Source: SFLA01 sp964485815 (GTDB taxonomy: Bacteria > Bacillota > Clostridia > Oscillospirales > CAG-382). From it: 63,981 bases of DNA. Numbering within the stretch: position 1 is the stretch's first letter; each line of letters opens with the position of its first letter. The position numbers and the translations under genes are program-made. The DNA lies in contig CAZAJX010000007.1 in assembly GCA_964485815.1 (NCBI GenBank), positions 1 through 63,981 on the forward strand, written 5' to 3'. Below are positions 16,244 through 23,986 of this stretch, one piece after another. Below the pieces are notes generated by a model that did no database searches, was not told the origin of the DNA, and saw only the letters and a program-made list of their open reading frames with translations.

Positions 16244-16672
16244 TTATTGTCCTTCTCTGTTTGTAATACGTTCACTGAAGAAAAGGTGCTTATGGTCGTA
16301 ACAGCCCTCGTTTTCATCGGGCTCATCAAGATTATATATTACCTCCGCGGCAAGATACAACTCCCCGTCTTCTCCCGTTTGAAGGTAAGAATAAGGAGCA
16401 TCGCTGTATTTTGCGGTATCTTCCATTATCTTTTGCTCCGCCGCTTCAACCAGCGCATCGGAAATATAATCAACAAAATCATCCTCAGTGTCACCTAATC
16501 TAAGCGTTTGTTGGCTTTCCGGCAAGGTAAGAGTGTATTTACCGTTTTCCTCTGTAATATATTTCGAAATCCCCGTCTGCCCGCATTCACTTTCGGAAGG
16601 AATGCCTGCCGCCACGCATCCTGCCAAGAATATCAAAATAGCTGTAAGAAAAACAACAGATTTTCGCTTCAT
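16244..16672 (-). CDS. Small secreted lipoprotein of the serpin operon
   Basis: 142 residues with a lipobox (FLAGC, Cys18) after a short hydrophobic signal, so it should be lipid-anchored outside the membrane. The mature part is acidic (ISKYITEENGKYTLTLPESQ, then EDDFVDYISDALVEAAEQKI) and has no recognised fold. It starts 21 bases after the serpin gene ends, so it is the last cistron of the ECF-sigma operon. Being small, acidic and co-transcribed with a protease inhibitor, an envelope-stress role is plausible but unproven. Confidence 0.7.
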   Translation of the reverse strand: MKRKSVVFLTAILIFLAGCVAAGIPSESECGQTGISKYITEENGKYTLTLPESQQTLRLGDTEDDFVDYISDALVEAAEQKIMEDTAKYSDAPYSYLQTGEDGELYLAAEVIYNLDEPDENEGCYDHKHLFFSERITNREGQ

Positions 16673-16692
16673 ATTTCCACCGCCTTTATTTC

Positions 16693-18390
16693 TTAATTAA
16701 GATTCACCTTGATATTATCGTTATTTTCTATTCCCGAATCCTTGTCTATCTCGATAATTATATGCCATTCCGCCATATCTTCGGTACATACTTCGGGGCA
16801 TTTAACGGCGATATCTATTTCCACGTTTCCTCTGTATGCTTTTACAGATTTTACCTCGTGGCGTATTGATCCGCTGGGCTCCTCAAGCAATACGAGTATC
16901 AAAATGTTTTCTTCAAAATACTCATCGTCATACTTTTCGCAGGCATCGATGAATCCGATAGTAGTATCGGAATACACCTTGTCTACGTGATCCAGAAAAT
17001 ACAGATCTTTGTTGGCGTTGTAGTATTCGTTAAGCTCGTCTGTGCTTTTGATAACCGTTATTTTGGGATATTTAACATTGTCGTGATACCCGTCGGTGCG
17101 GATATATTGGGCGTCAAAATCCTGCTCTTCAAGCTTGTTCTCCGTGGGTTTTATTTCGTTCAGCGTGCCGATGAAGAAAGGAATACTGTTTTGGCAGTCG
17201 ATAAGCATATACACGAAGGGGCGGTCAAGATAAACCTTTTTAGTGTCCTCGTATTCGGGTGCGCACTCATCAACCATTTCCACGGCTGTTGCGGCGCCCG
17301 CCTTCGTTCCTTTTTCTCCAACGGAAATAAAGGTTTTGTGCAGCACGCGGCTTATATAAATGTTACCCGCGCTTGAAGTACCCAGTGCGGAAAAGTCCGC
17401 TTCGGAAGCTTCAAAGGCTTTTTCCATTCCCATTGCGGAAAGAAGCGCAGACATTTCCGTATCATACTCAGTTTCGAATTTGGGAATAGAAACATTAACT
17501 TTAAACTTTATCGGATTTGCCAGCATTGCCGCCAAGCTTTCCCCGTCAAGGGAATTTACGTATTCGGTTACGGTAATTCCCTCGTTGGGCAGAAGGGCAA
17601 CGAACGCGTATTTTCTATCCTTGTAATATTTTATAAATCCTGTCGCGTTCTCATCTTCGAAATATCCGCTTTCGGTTGAATACATAAATTCAACCTCCTG
17701 CTTGGTACCGTCTGTTGTGGTAAAAGTATTTGTATTGACAGCATCCTTTGTATATATCTCCGTCCATTCCGCCTCAAAAGCAAGGGCGTTTACAAGGTAC
17801 ATTATGGCTTCTGCAGGTATTTCGTCAAGTATTTCCGGTATCATACCGTCGGTCTTTTGCTCTACCCAGAGATTTATATCCTTAAGAGTGGAATCGTCAA
17901 AGGGGGATTTGTAAATATCCGCACCGAAATAATCAGCGTTTGTCTGCAAGAAATCCTCGTTTACGGTAAAACGCTTATCATCGGTAAACCAAATGGAATT
18001 GGCAAGTGATAACTTGTATTTTTCGCCTTGGGGCAGTGAATTCATATAACTGCGCATATAGCCGTTAAGCTGAGAAACCGGCATTCCAAGCACGTTTTCC
18101 ATTTCGGAAAGTGTATCGCCTTTCGCACCGTTTGCCGTCATAGAAAGGGCGGCAAGCACGGAAAGGGGAGAGATAAGCGTGTTTTTTTCGCCCTCGTTTC
18201 CCGCCTTGAAAAGCCGCAGAGCAAAATCCGTAACCGCAGCGTTTCCCGGTGCGGAAAGGGGAATTTCAGATACGTCGCCTGCGCTTATATTATCCATAAG
18301 ATTAGGGGATTTCACAACGTCATTACATCCGCAAATAAACATAGATACAGTAATAATGATTGCGCATAACCGTAAAAAGTGCTTTTTCAT
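16693..18390 (-). CDS. Serpin lipoprotein with C-terminal extension
   Basis: 565 residues. Lipobox ICGC (Cys22 region), then a full serpin fold (about 48-412): NTLISPLSVLAALSMTANGAKGDT at the start, the hinge of the reactive loop at 359-372 (EKGTKAGAATAVEM), and the closing DRPFVYMLIDCQNSIPFFIG. The small residues in the hinge predict an inhibitory serpin that traps a serine or cysteine protease. Residues 415-565 form an extra domain not found in ordinary serpins; its strand pattern (ENILILVLLEEPSGS ... VEIDIAVKCPE) faintly recalls PrcB-type domains. It lies 5 bases after the anti-sigma gene. Confidence 0.88.
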   Translation of the reverse strand: MKKHFLRLCAIIITVSMFICGCNDVVKSPNLMDNISAGDVSEIPLSAPGNAAVTDFALRLFKAGNEGEKNTLISPLSVLAALSMTANGAKGDTLSEMENVLGMPVSQLNGYMRSYMNSLPQGEKYKLSLANSIWFTDDKRFTVNEDFLQTNADYFGADIYKSPFDDSTLKDINLWVEQKTDGMIPEILDEIPAEAIMYLVNALAFEAEWTEIYTKDAVNTNTFTTTDGTKQEVEFMYSTESGYFEDENATGFIKYYKDRKYAFVALLPNEGITVTEYVNSLDGESLAAMLANPIKFKVNVSIPKFETEYDTEMSALLSAMGMEKAFEASEADFSALGTSSAGNIYISRVLHKTFISVGEKGTKAGAATAVEMVDECAPEYEDTKKVYLDRPFVYMLIDCQNSIPFFIGTLNEIKPTENKLEEQDFDAQYIRTDGYHDNVKYPKITVIKSTDELNEYYNANKDLYFLDHVDKVYSDTTIGFIDACEKYDDEYFEENILILVLLEEPSGSIRHEVKSVKAYRGNVEIDIAVKCPEVCTEDMAEWHIIIEIDKDSGIENNDNIKVNLN

Positions 18391-18394
18391 TTTC

Positions 18395-19042
18395 CTACTC
18401 CTTTACAATAAATATCCGCTCGGCATATACGGTGTTTCCGTTGTATTCCGAAAAATACACGTCAACCGTTTCGCCTTTGGCAGGTTGCTCGCGTCCGTCA
18501 TAAACAACCGCAATCTTTTCGTACGGGTCATATACAGCGTTTTGGCAGACCACGTATCCTTTAAATCCGTTTTCGGTTATTTCGGTTACCTTTAAAATAA
18601 GCATATCGTCTGCGGTTTCGGGGAAGTACATTTCAGGTGCTTCCTCTGCGGGCGGAGCTTCATCTACGGGTGGCGCTTTTCCTACGGGCGGATCATCCTC
18701 TTTCGGCGGAATTTCCTCTGCAGGGGCTGTTTCTTCTGCCGAAAAGGAGGTTTCGTCCTTCTCCCGGTCCCCTGCGGGCATACTTTCGTCTGCTATGGGA
18801 GGCGGGATATCTCCTTTGTCCACCGATGTTTCAAAGTTTTCGTCAAGAGGGGTATCTTCTTTTATTTTGTTCATGTGCTCGATTCCGAAAACCGAAGCGG
18901 CAACGATACATACGCACGCCGCCACCGAAACCAAGCGGCGAAACACAATTTTGCTTTTCTTTTTGTGTCTTAACTTATCGACAGCGAGTATCATATCGTC
19001 ATCGATATAATTAAGCGCATCGTGTAAAGTTTCGGGGTTCAT
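18395..19042 (-). CDS. Membrane anti-sigma factor
   Basis: 215 residues: a cytoplasmic N-terminus (1-36) with basic KLRHKKKSK, one membrane span (about 37-54), a Pro/Glu/Asp-rich extracellular linker (about 70-135, PPKEDDPPVGKAPPVDEAPP) and a small C-terminal beta domain (140-215). It overlaps the sigma gene by 4 bases, the usual layout for a sigma/anti-sigma pair. The N-terminus would hold the sigma factor at the membrane, and the outer part would sense the signal. It lacks a HxxxCxxC zinc motif. Role inferred from position and topology. Confidence 0.75.
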   Translation of the reverse strand: MNPETLHDALNYIDDDMILAVDKLRHKKKSKIVFRRLVSVAACVCIVAASVFGIEHMNKIKEDTPLDENFETSVDKGDIPPPIADESMPAGDREKDETSFSAEETAPAEEIPPKEDDPPVGKAPPVDEAPPAEEAPEMYFPETADDMLILKVTEITENGFKGYVVCQNAVYDPYEKIAVVYDGREQPAKGETVDVYFSEYNGNTVYAERIFIVKE

Positions 19043-19599
19043 ATGTCAAATCCCTCCTTTTGCAGATATTCTTTAAGTAAGCTTCTGGTTCTGAACAAAA
19101 CGCTTTTTGCTTTGCCTTCGCTCATTCCGCAATATTTTGCGGCTTCCTTAAGGGGATCAAGGAAATAATATCTGCCGATAAACAGATTCCGCACTTCCTT
19201 TGGCTGGCCCTGCAGAAATTTGTTTATCGCCTCACCCAAAAGCTTTGCCTGCACCTGCTCCTCGGTCATATCCCCCGCAGATAAAACCTCGCTTATCTCA
19301 TCGTAAGAAACGGCGAATTCGCTTAACCGACGTTTTTCTCGGTTTCTTTTTCTGAAAATATCAATGGAGATCTGCCTCGTTATCTTACCGAGGTAAGCAG
19401 AAAGTGCCGTCGGCCGTTGAGGGGGCATACTGTTCCACGCGGCGAGATACGTATCGTTAACGCTTTCTTTGCTGTCTTCCTCATCCGCAAGAATATTATA
19501 GGCGATCTTTGTAAGATATCTGCCGTATTTTTCCTCGGTCTGTGTTATCGCACGCTCGTTTCTTTCCCAATAAAGGTCAATAATCTTTTCATCACGCAT
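19039..19599 (-). CDS. ECF-family RNA polymerase sigma factor
   Basis: 186 residues. Region 2 (ITQTEEKYGRYLTKIAYNIL, then EESVNDTYLAAWNSMPP) and region 4 (FIGRYYFLDPLKEAAKYCGM, then KSVLFRTRSLLKEYL) are clear, with no regions 1 or 3, so it belongs to the extracytoplasmic-function group. It heads a four-gene operon with anti-sigma, serpin and a lipoprotein. A promoter of the type used by envelope-stress ECF factors (TGAAAC, 16 bases, CGG) lies just upstream, so it probably drives its own operon. Ribosome site GGGAGG precedes ATG 19599. Confidence 0.92.
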   Translation of the reverse strand: MRDEKIIDLYWERNERAITQTEEKYGRYLTKIAYNILADEEDSKESVNDTYLAAWNSMPPQRPTALSAYLGKITRQISIDIFRKRNREKRRLSEFAVSYDEISEVLSAGDMTEEQVQAKLLGEAINKFLQGQPKEVRNLFIGRYYFLDPLKEAAKYCGMSEGKAKSVLFRTRSLLKEYLQKEGFDI

Positions 19600-19626
19600 A
19601 CAGTTTTCCTCCCTTCACATATATAT

Positions 19627-19652
19627 ACCGTCAAAATTTGGATTTGGTTTCA
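19627..19652 (-). promoter_or_regulatory. Candidate ECF autoregulatory promoter
   Basis: Minus strand TGAAAC (complement of 19647-19652), 16-bp spacer, CGGT (complement of 19627-19630). The Bacillus sigma-W consensus is TGAAAC-N16-CGTA, so the -35 and spacing match exactly and the -10 partly. Confidence 0.5.
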
Positions 19653-19684
19653 AAAAAAACAAATATTTTTTTAAATTATAACAC

Positions 19685-19720
19685 AAAAGACCGGTTTCGT
19701 AAAGAAATCGGTCTTTTAAA
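19685..19720. terminator. Terminator of the oxidoreductase gene
   Basis: AAAAGACCGGTTTC (19685-19698) pairs with GAAATCGGTCTTTT (19704-19717) with one bulged or mismatched pair. It lies just past the Gfo/Idh gene on the minus strand and before the sigma operon. Confidence 0.8.
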
Positions 19721-19729
19721 ACGTATTAT

Positions 19730-20773
19730 TTATTCAAAATCTACGGGCATACCCGTTTCGTCGGACTTGTTGCAAGCCTCCATCAGCTTCATAACGCGCA
19801 TAAGCTGGGGATGGGTGATAAGCTGGCTTTCAATTCCGTCAACCGCCTTTGCAACGTTACGGTAGAAATCGTGAACGTCGGAAGCGATCTGGGGAATTTC
19901 GTGAGTCTTTATGGTGTCATCCTTACGGGGAGCCATAGTCTTGGTAAGACCTGCGGCGGTGCGTACGGGGATAACGTCCTTTTCGTCCCAGTTTTCCACG
20001 CATACGATCTTTCCTTCGCAGGAGAAATCGTTAATAACCGCGGTGCCGTTTTCGCCCTGCATATACCAGCGGGGAAGATTAATAAAGTTGCTCGTGCCCA
20101 CTTCAAGATAAGCGCGCACGCCGTTTTCGAAATTAAGAGTAAGTCTGAATCCGTCGTCAACCTCGTAGTTGGTAACGTGATCGTACTGACAGTAAACCTT
20201 CTTTACCTTTGAGGGAACCATAAGAAGCATCTGGTCGATAATATGTACGCCCCAGTCAAGCATCATACCGCCGCCGTGCTTTTTCATTCCGCGCCAGTCG
20301 CCGGGGATACCTCTCGAGCCATGTACACGGGATTCTATATTGAACACTTCACCTAAAATTCCGCTTTCATACACCTGCTTCATAGCCAGAAAATCGCAGT
20401 CCCATCTGCGGTTCTGGTGAACGGTAAACAATTTTCCCGTGCGGTTGCTTGCGTCGATCATATCCTGAAGATCCTCGCTGCACATTGTAACGGGCTTTTC
20501 GCTTATAGCGTTTTTACCGCTTTCAAGAACCTTGATAATAAGTTCTTTGTGTACGTCGTTGGGAGTTGCAACGGTAACGATATCCAATCTTTCGTCACCC
20601 AGTAATTCCTCAAGGGAAGAGTAGGTATTTATGCCTTCGTTGTGCGCTATTACAAGCCTATCGGGGTTAATATCCCATACGCCAAGCAAATTGCACGCGT
20701 CGCTCTTTTTAAGGTAATCGCCGTGCCACCAACCCATTCCGCCGTATCCGATAATAGCAATGTTTTTTTTCAT
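19730..20773 (-). CDS. Gfo/Idh/MocA family oxidoreductase
   Basis: 347 residues. N-terminal Rossmann fold with IGYGGMGWWHG near residues 8-18 and the EKP motif (SEKPVTM) that helps bind nicotinamide and carries the catalytic lysine; C-terminal alpha/beta substrate domain with DWGVHIIDQ. Enzymes of this family oxidise or reduce sugars, inositols or their acids using NAD(P)H. Substrate unknown. Monocistronic, with a promoter at 20823-20850 and a terminator downstream. The HTHP at the end (LITHPQLMRVMKL) is typical of sugar-type members. Confidence 0.9.
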   Translation of the reverse strand: MKKNIAIIGYGGMGWWHGDYLKKSDACNLLGVWDINPDRLVIAHNEGINTYSSLEELLGDERLDIVTVATPNDVHKELIIKVLESGKNAISEKPVTMCSEDLQDMIDASNRTGKLFTVHQNRRWDCDFLAMKQVYESGILGEVFNIESRVHGSRGIPGDWRGMKKHGGGMMLDWGVHIIDQMLLMVPSKVKKVYCQYDHVTNYEVDDGFRLTLNFENGVRAYLEVGTSNFINLPRWYMQGENGTAVINDFSCEGKIVCVENWDEKDVIPVRTAAGLTKTMAPRKDDTIKTHEIPQIASDVHDFYRNVAKAVDGIESQLITHPQLMRVMKLMEACNKSDETGMPVDFE

Positions 20774-20822
20774 TTTGTATACCTCTTGATTTCAAAGCAT
20801 TAAGCTTTGTTTTGTTGAGTGT

Positions 20823-20850
20823 AGTATAAACCAAAACGAATAAAAGTCAA
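20823..20850 (-). promoter_or_regulatory. Sigma-A promoter of the oxidoreductase gene
   Basis: Minus strand TTGACT (complement of 20845-20850), 16-bp spacer, TATACT (complement of 20823-20828). It lies just past the end of the parB-like gene. Confidence 0.6.
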
Positions 20851-20856
20851 TAGATT

Positions 20857-21726
20857 TTACAGATTTTCCTCCACAATTTTTACCCCTGTTTTGGGTATCA
20901 CAAGGCTTATTTCGATGGTATCCACGTTTTCCTTTCTCGTACTTCCCACGTTGATTCCCGCCTTGCGTATAAGGCTTACGGCATTGTCTATGGAATTAAC
21001 GAAAAACCTCACGTCTACTGTACCGATTACCCGACGGGAGCCGGTTTTTTCGTTTTCCTCACGGTGTTTTATAAACTCGTTTATCGCCTTTTCGGTGTCA
21101 GATGCGTTTAGATCTCTGTCCGCAATACGTTTTATCATAAACATCCGGTCGCCCTTGCTGTCCAAACGAAGCAACGACCGTGCGTGCCTTTCGGAAAGAC
21201 CGTTTTTAAGTATCTCATCCCGTTCATCGGCAGAAAATTTTAAAAGCCGCACCTTGTTTGCCACTGCGCTCTGGCTTATTCCAAGTGTCTGCGCCAATTC
21301 GCTTTGGGTAGATTCTGTCATAAACATAAGTCTTTGCATTGCAAAGGCTTCCTCAAAGCAGTTAAGATCCTTTCTTTGCAGGTTTTCCGTCAGCGCCATT
21401 ACTGCGCTTCCGTTATCGTCGGCTTTTGATAATATACACGGCACTTTTTTAAGTCCCGCTTTTTTTGCCGCCCGCAGTCTGCGTTCTCCTGCAATAAGTT
21501 CGTATTGCTCGGGAGTAAGCAATTCTCCCGCAATACTGAACGTGGCTTTGTTGTCCCGTTTTCGTATTATAAGCGGGGATATTATTCCAACCTGCTTTAT
21601 ACTTTCCGCAAGTCTTTCTATTTCCGTCTTGTCAAAATATTTTCTCGGCTGTGCGGAATTGGGCTTTATACTGTTTATGGGCACTTGTATAATTCGTTTT
21701 GAACGCAATTTAGAATCAAATTCCAT
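20857..21726 (-). CDS. ParB/Noc-family DNA-binding protein
   Basis: 289 residues from ATG 21726 (AAAGGA about 10 bases before); GTG 21735 is a weaker alternative. N-terminal CTP-binding ParB domain with QPRKYFDKTEIERLAESIKQ, the GERRLRAAKKAG motif, and ALTENLQRKDLNCFEEA, followed by the helix-turn-helix (QSELAQTLGISQSAVANKVR) and a C-terminal dimerisation part. No parA accompanies it, which is more like Noc (nucleoid occlusion) than chromosomal ParB. It follows truB at the end of the nusA-infB operon with an 82-base gap. Which of the two it is cannot be settled from sequence alone. Confidence 0.85.
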   Translation of the reverse strand: MEFDSKLRSKRIIQVPINSIKPNSAQPRKYFDKTEIERLAESIKQVGIISPLIIRKRDNKATFSIAGELLTPEQYELIAGERRLRAAKKAGLKKVPCILSKADDNGSAVMALTENLQRKDLNCFEEAFAMQRLMFMTESTQSELAQTLGISQSAVANKVRLLKFSADERDEILKNGLSERHARSLLRLDSKGDRMFMIKRIADRDLNASDTEKAINEFIKHREENEKTGSRRVIGTVDVRFFVNSIDNAVSLIRKAGINVGSTRKENVDTIEISLVIPKTGVKIVEENL

Positions 21727-21807
21727 ATTTTCCACTTCCTTTAAACAATTAAATAAAACAAAAACTGCGGCACATATACAGTACCACAGTTATCTTGTCT
21801 TATTTTG

Positions 21808-22692
21808 TTAAATTTGGTAAGGGAAAAAGATTTTTTTGCTTTTTAAGTATTTTACGTTGTCTGTTTCGATAATTTCGCCGATAGCGTAAAATCCGTTTTT
21901 GCCGAAAACCTTGTATTCTGTGCCGATCTCCCCGTCGAATCCCAGCTTTTTAAGCATAATAGCCTGCCCGTTGGCAAACAGTCTGTCAAAAAACTCGGTA
22001 AGCCTTAATTCGGGGAAGGGGAATACGTTTTCCACGGGTGTGATAGCGTAATTACCGCACTTCAGGTCCTCTTCGGTAAAGGAGTCCTCCTTGCGGAAGT
22101 TACCTACTACGGCGCGTTCAAGAAAGCTCATGGTGGCACCGCATCCCAACGCCGCGCCTATATCCTCGCATAACGTACGGATATACGTTCCGCGGGAACA
22201 GGAAACCGTCATAAAAAATTCTCCGTTCCCCTCGAATGGCGTCAGGGAATATACGGTTATCTTTCTCGCTTCACGCTCCACGGTTATGCCTTGTCTTGCA
22301 AGGTCAACGAGTTTTTTTCCATCCCGCTTCAATGCGGAATACATAGGCGGGACCTGCATTTGCTCACCGATAAAACGCTTTGCCGTATCTGCAAACTCTT
22401 CAAAAGATGGAAGCGGACCATTGTGCGCGGAAATAACGTTTCCCGTAATATCACCGCTGTCTGTTACCGTACCGAGCTTTATTCCGGCTATGTAGGTCTT
22501 GTCGTGATCGGTAAGATATTCGCTGGCTTTAACGGCGTTGCCCAGCATTATAGGCAGTACACCCTGTGCCAACGGGTCCAAAGTTCCGCAATGACCTGCT
22601 TTTTTTGCGCCCGTAAGCCGTTTTACAATATTAACCGCCGTTTGCGATGTCATTCCCGTGGGTTTATAAAAATTTATAATTCCCTCTGTCAT
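21808..22692 (-). CDS. truB: tRNA pseudouridine-55 synthase
   Basis: 294 residues. N-terminal NFYKPTGMTSQTAV and the catalytic motif GHCGTLDPLAQG, with the nucleophile Asp39. The middle segment RGTYIRTLCEDIG is the second family signature. It makes pseudouridine 55 in the T-loop of tRNAs and also acts as an RNA chaperone. The start overlaps the nrnA stop by 4 bases, a standard end to the nusA-infB operon in Firmicutes. The C-terminal PUA-like domain is present. High confidence. Confidence 0.97.
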   Translation of the reverse strand: MTEGIINFYKPTGMTSQTAVNIVKRLTGAKKAGHCGTLDPLAQGVLPIMLGNAVKASEYLTDHDKTYIAGIKLGTVTDSGDITGNVISAHNGPLPSFEEFADTAKRFIGEQMQVPPMYSALKRDGKKLVDLARQGITVEREARKITVYSLTPFEGNGEFFMTVSCSRGTYIRTLCEDIGAALGCGATMSFLERAVVGNFRKEDSFTEEDLKCGNYAITPVENVFPFPELRLTEFFDRLFANGQAIMLKKLGFDGEIGTEYKVFGKNGFYAIGEIIETDNVKYLKSKKIFFPYQI

Positions 22693-23636
22693 ATTCTGTC
22701 TTCCAAAGCCTTTATCAGCATATCCCGCGCCTGCTCGGGTGTTCCTTTCGTGCGGAACGCCGCCGCGCGCATATGTCCGCCGCCGCCCATTTCACGGCAA
22801 AACGCCGCTACGTCAAAATACTCGTTGGACCGCAGAGAAACCTGCGCCATATCTCCCTTGGGACGGATCATAGCCGCAACCTCCACGCCGTCAATACGTC
22901 TGGGTATGCTTTTTATCTCGTCAAGGTCGGTGTCGGACGCACCGCTGTCCTCGTATTCTTTTTTGGAAATGGTAACGATAGCAAGCTTACCGCCGTAATA
23001 AAGCTCCACAGAGCCGTATGCCGCCTTCATAAGGGAAAGCACGGGCGGTGTTATTTTATCAAAAAGCTGTCTGTTGATACCCGAAAAATCAATTCCCGTT
23101 TCTATAAGCCGTGCGGCGAGGCGCATCGTTTCGGGGCGGGTGTTGGAATATCTGAATCCGCCGCTGTCGGAGCTTATGCCCGCATAAAGACAAACTGCGG
23201 CTTCCTTGTCTATTCCCACGGAAAGCTGATCATACAGATCTGAAATTATCTCCGCATTGGAAATAAAGTAATCCTTTTGAAGCAGTCTTTCGCAGGGGAT
23301 AGTATTCACCTTGTGGTGGTCGATGGAAAGGTCGAAAACTTCAAAGCTTTCCTGCATACTGCCCAGCATTGCGGGAGATGCCACGTCAACACTTACTTTC
23401 ACGGCGTTTTCGGGGATATTGTCTGTAAAAATTCCTTTTCCCGCAAAGGGGATAAGCTTTTCGGGAATTTCATCCGGGCAGTATGCCCACGCAGTTTTGC
23501 CCTTTTTGCGCAGGAGCATTACCAAAGCGGCTGCACTGCCTACGGTATCTCCATCGGGGCAAGCGTGGCATACTACCAGATAATTATCGTTTTCAAGAAG
23601 AAACCGTGCCGCTTCTTCATAACCGATCTTCAACAT
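22689..23636 (-). CDS. nrnA: DHH-family phosphoesterase (NrnA type)
   Basis: 315 residues. N-terminal DHH domain with HACPDGDTVGSAAAL (metal ligands) and SIDHHKVN, then a DHHA1 domain ending in GGGGHMRAAAF. In Firmicutes this operon position holds NrnA, which degrades short oligoribonucleotides and the dinucleotides from cyclic-di-nucleotide turnover, and converts pAp to AMP. It overlaps rbfA by one base upstream and truB by 4 bases downstream. The motif order and length are normal. Confidence 0.93.
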   Translation of the reverse strand: MLKIGYEEAARFLLENDNYLVVCHACPDGDTVGSAAALVMLLRKKGKTAWAYCPDEIPEKLIPFAGKGIFTDNIPENAVKVSVDVASPAMLGSMQESFEVFDLSIDHHKVNTIPCERLLQKDYFISNAEIISDLYDQLSVGIDKEAAVCLYAGISSDSGGFRYSNTRPETMRLAARLIETGIDFSGINRQLFDKITPPVLSLMKAAYGSVELYYGGKLAIVTISKKEYEDSGASDTDLDEIKSIPRRIDGVEVAAMIRPKGDMAQVSLRSNEYFDVAAFCREMGGGGHMRAAAFRTKGTPEQARDMLIKALEDRI

Positions 23637-23986
23637 TATTCGTAATCCTCGCTGTACTTGATGTTTTTAAGCATCTCGGATATGTGCAAGGCGTTTTCTG
23701 CGGAATGATCGGGAATAAACACCAGCTTGGGTGTTATTCTTAAATTCAGGCGGGAGGCAAGCTCCTTGCGAATATAACCTGCGGCGGATGCCAGACCTTT
23801 GTTAACACCCTCGTCTTTGCCCAACACGCTGTAATATACCTTGGCGTAGGACAGATCCTTGGTAACCTCACAGCCTGTGATACTCACAAATGCCTGAGTT
23901 ATTCTGGGGTCTTTTACCGTGCGCAGTATTTCGGTTATTTCTCTTGATGTTTCCTCGTTTATTTTATCCTGTCTGAAAGAACCCAT
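23636..23986 (-). CDS. rbfA: Ribosome-binding factor A
   Basis: 116 residues with a KH-like fold and typical sequence: QDKINEETSREITEILRTVK at the start, then TGCEVTKDLSYAKVYYSVLG and LRITPKLVFIPDHS. RbfA binds the 30S subunit near helix 1 of 16S rRNA for late maturation and cold adaptation. The ATG overlaps the infB stop by one base, and nrnA follows with another one-base overlap, so translation is tightly coupled. Confidence 0.96.
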   Translation of the reverse strand: MGSFRQDKINEETSREITEILRTVKDPRITQAFVSITGCEVTKDLSYAKVYYSVLGKDEGVNKGLASAAGYIRKELASRLNLRITPKLVFIPDHSAENALHISEMLKNIKYSEDYE

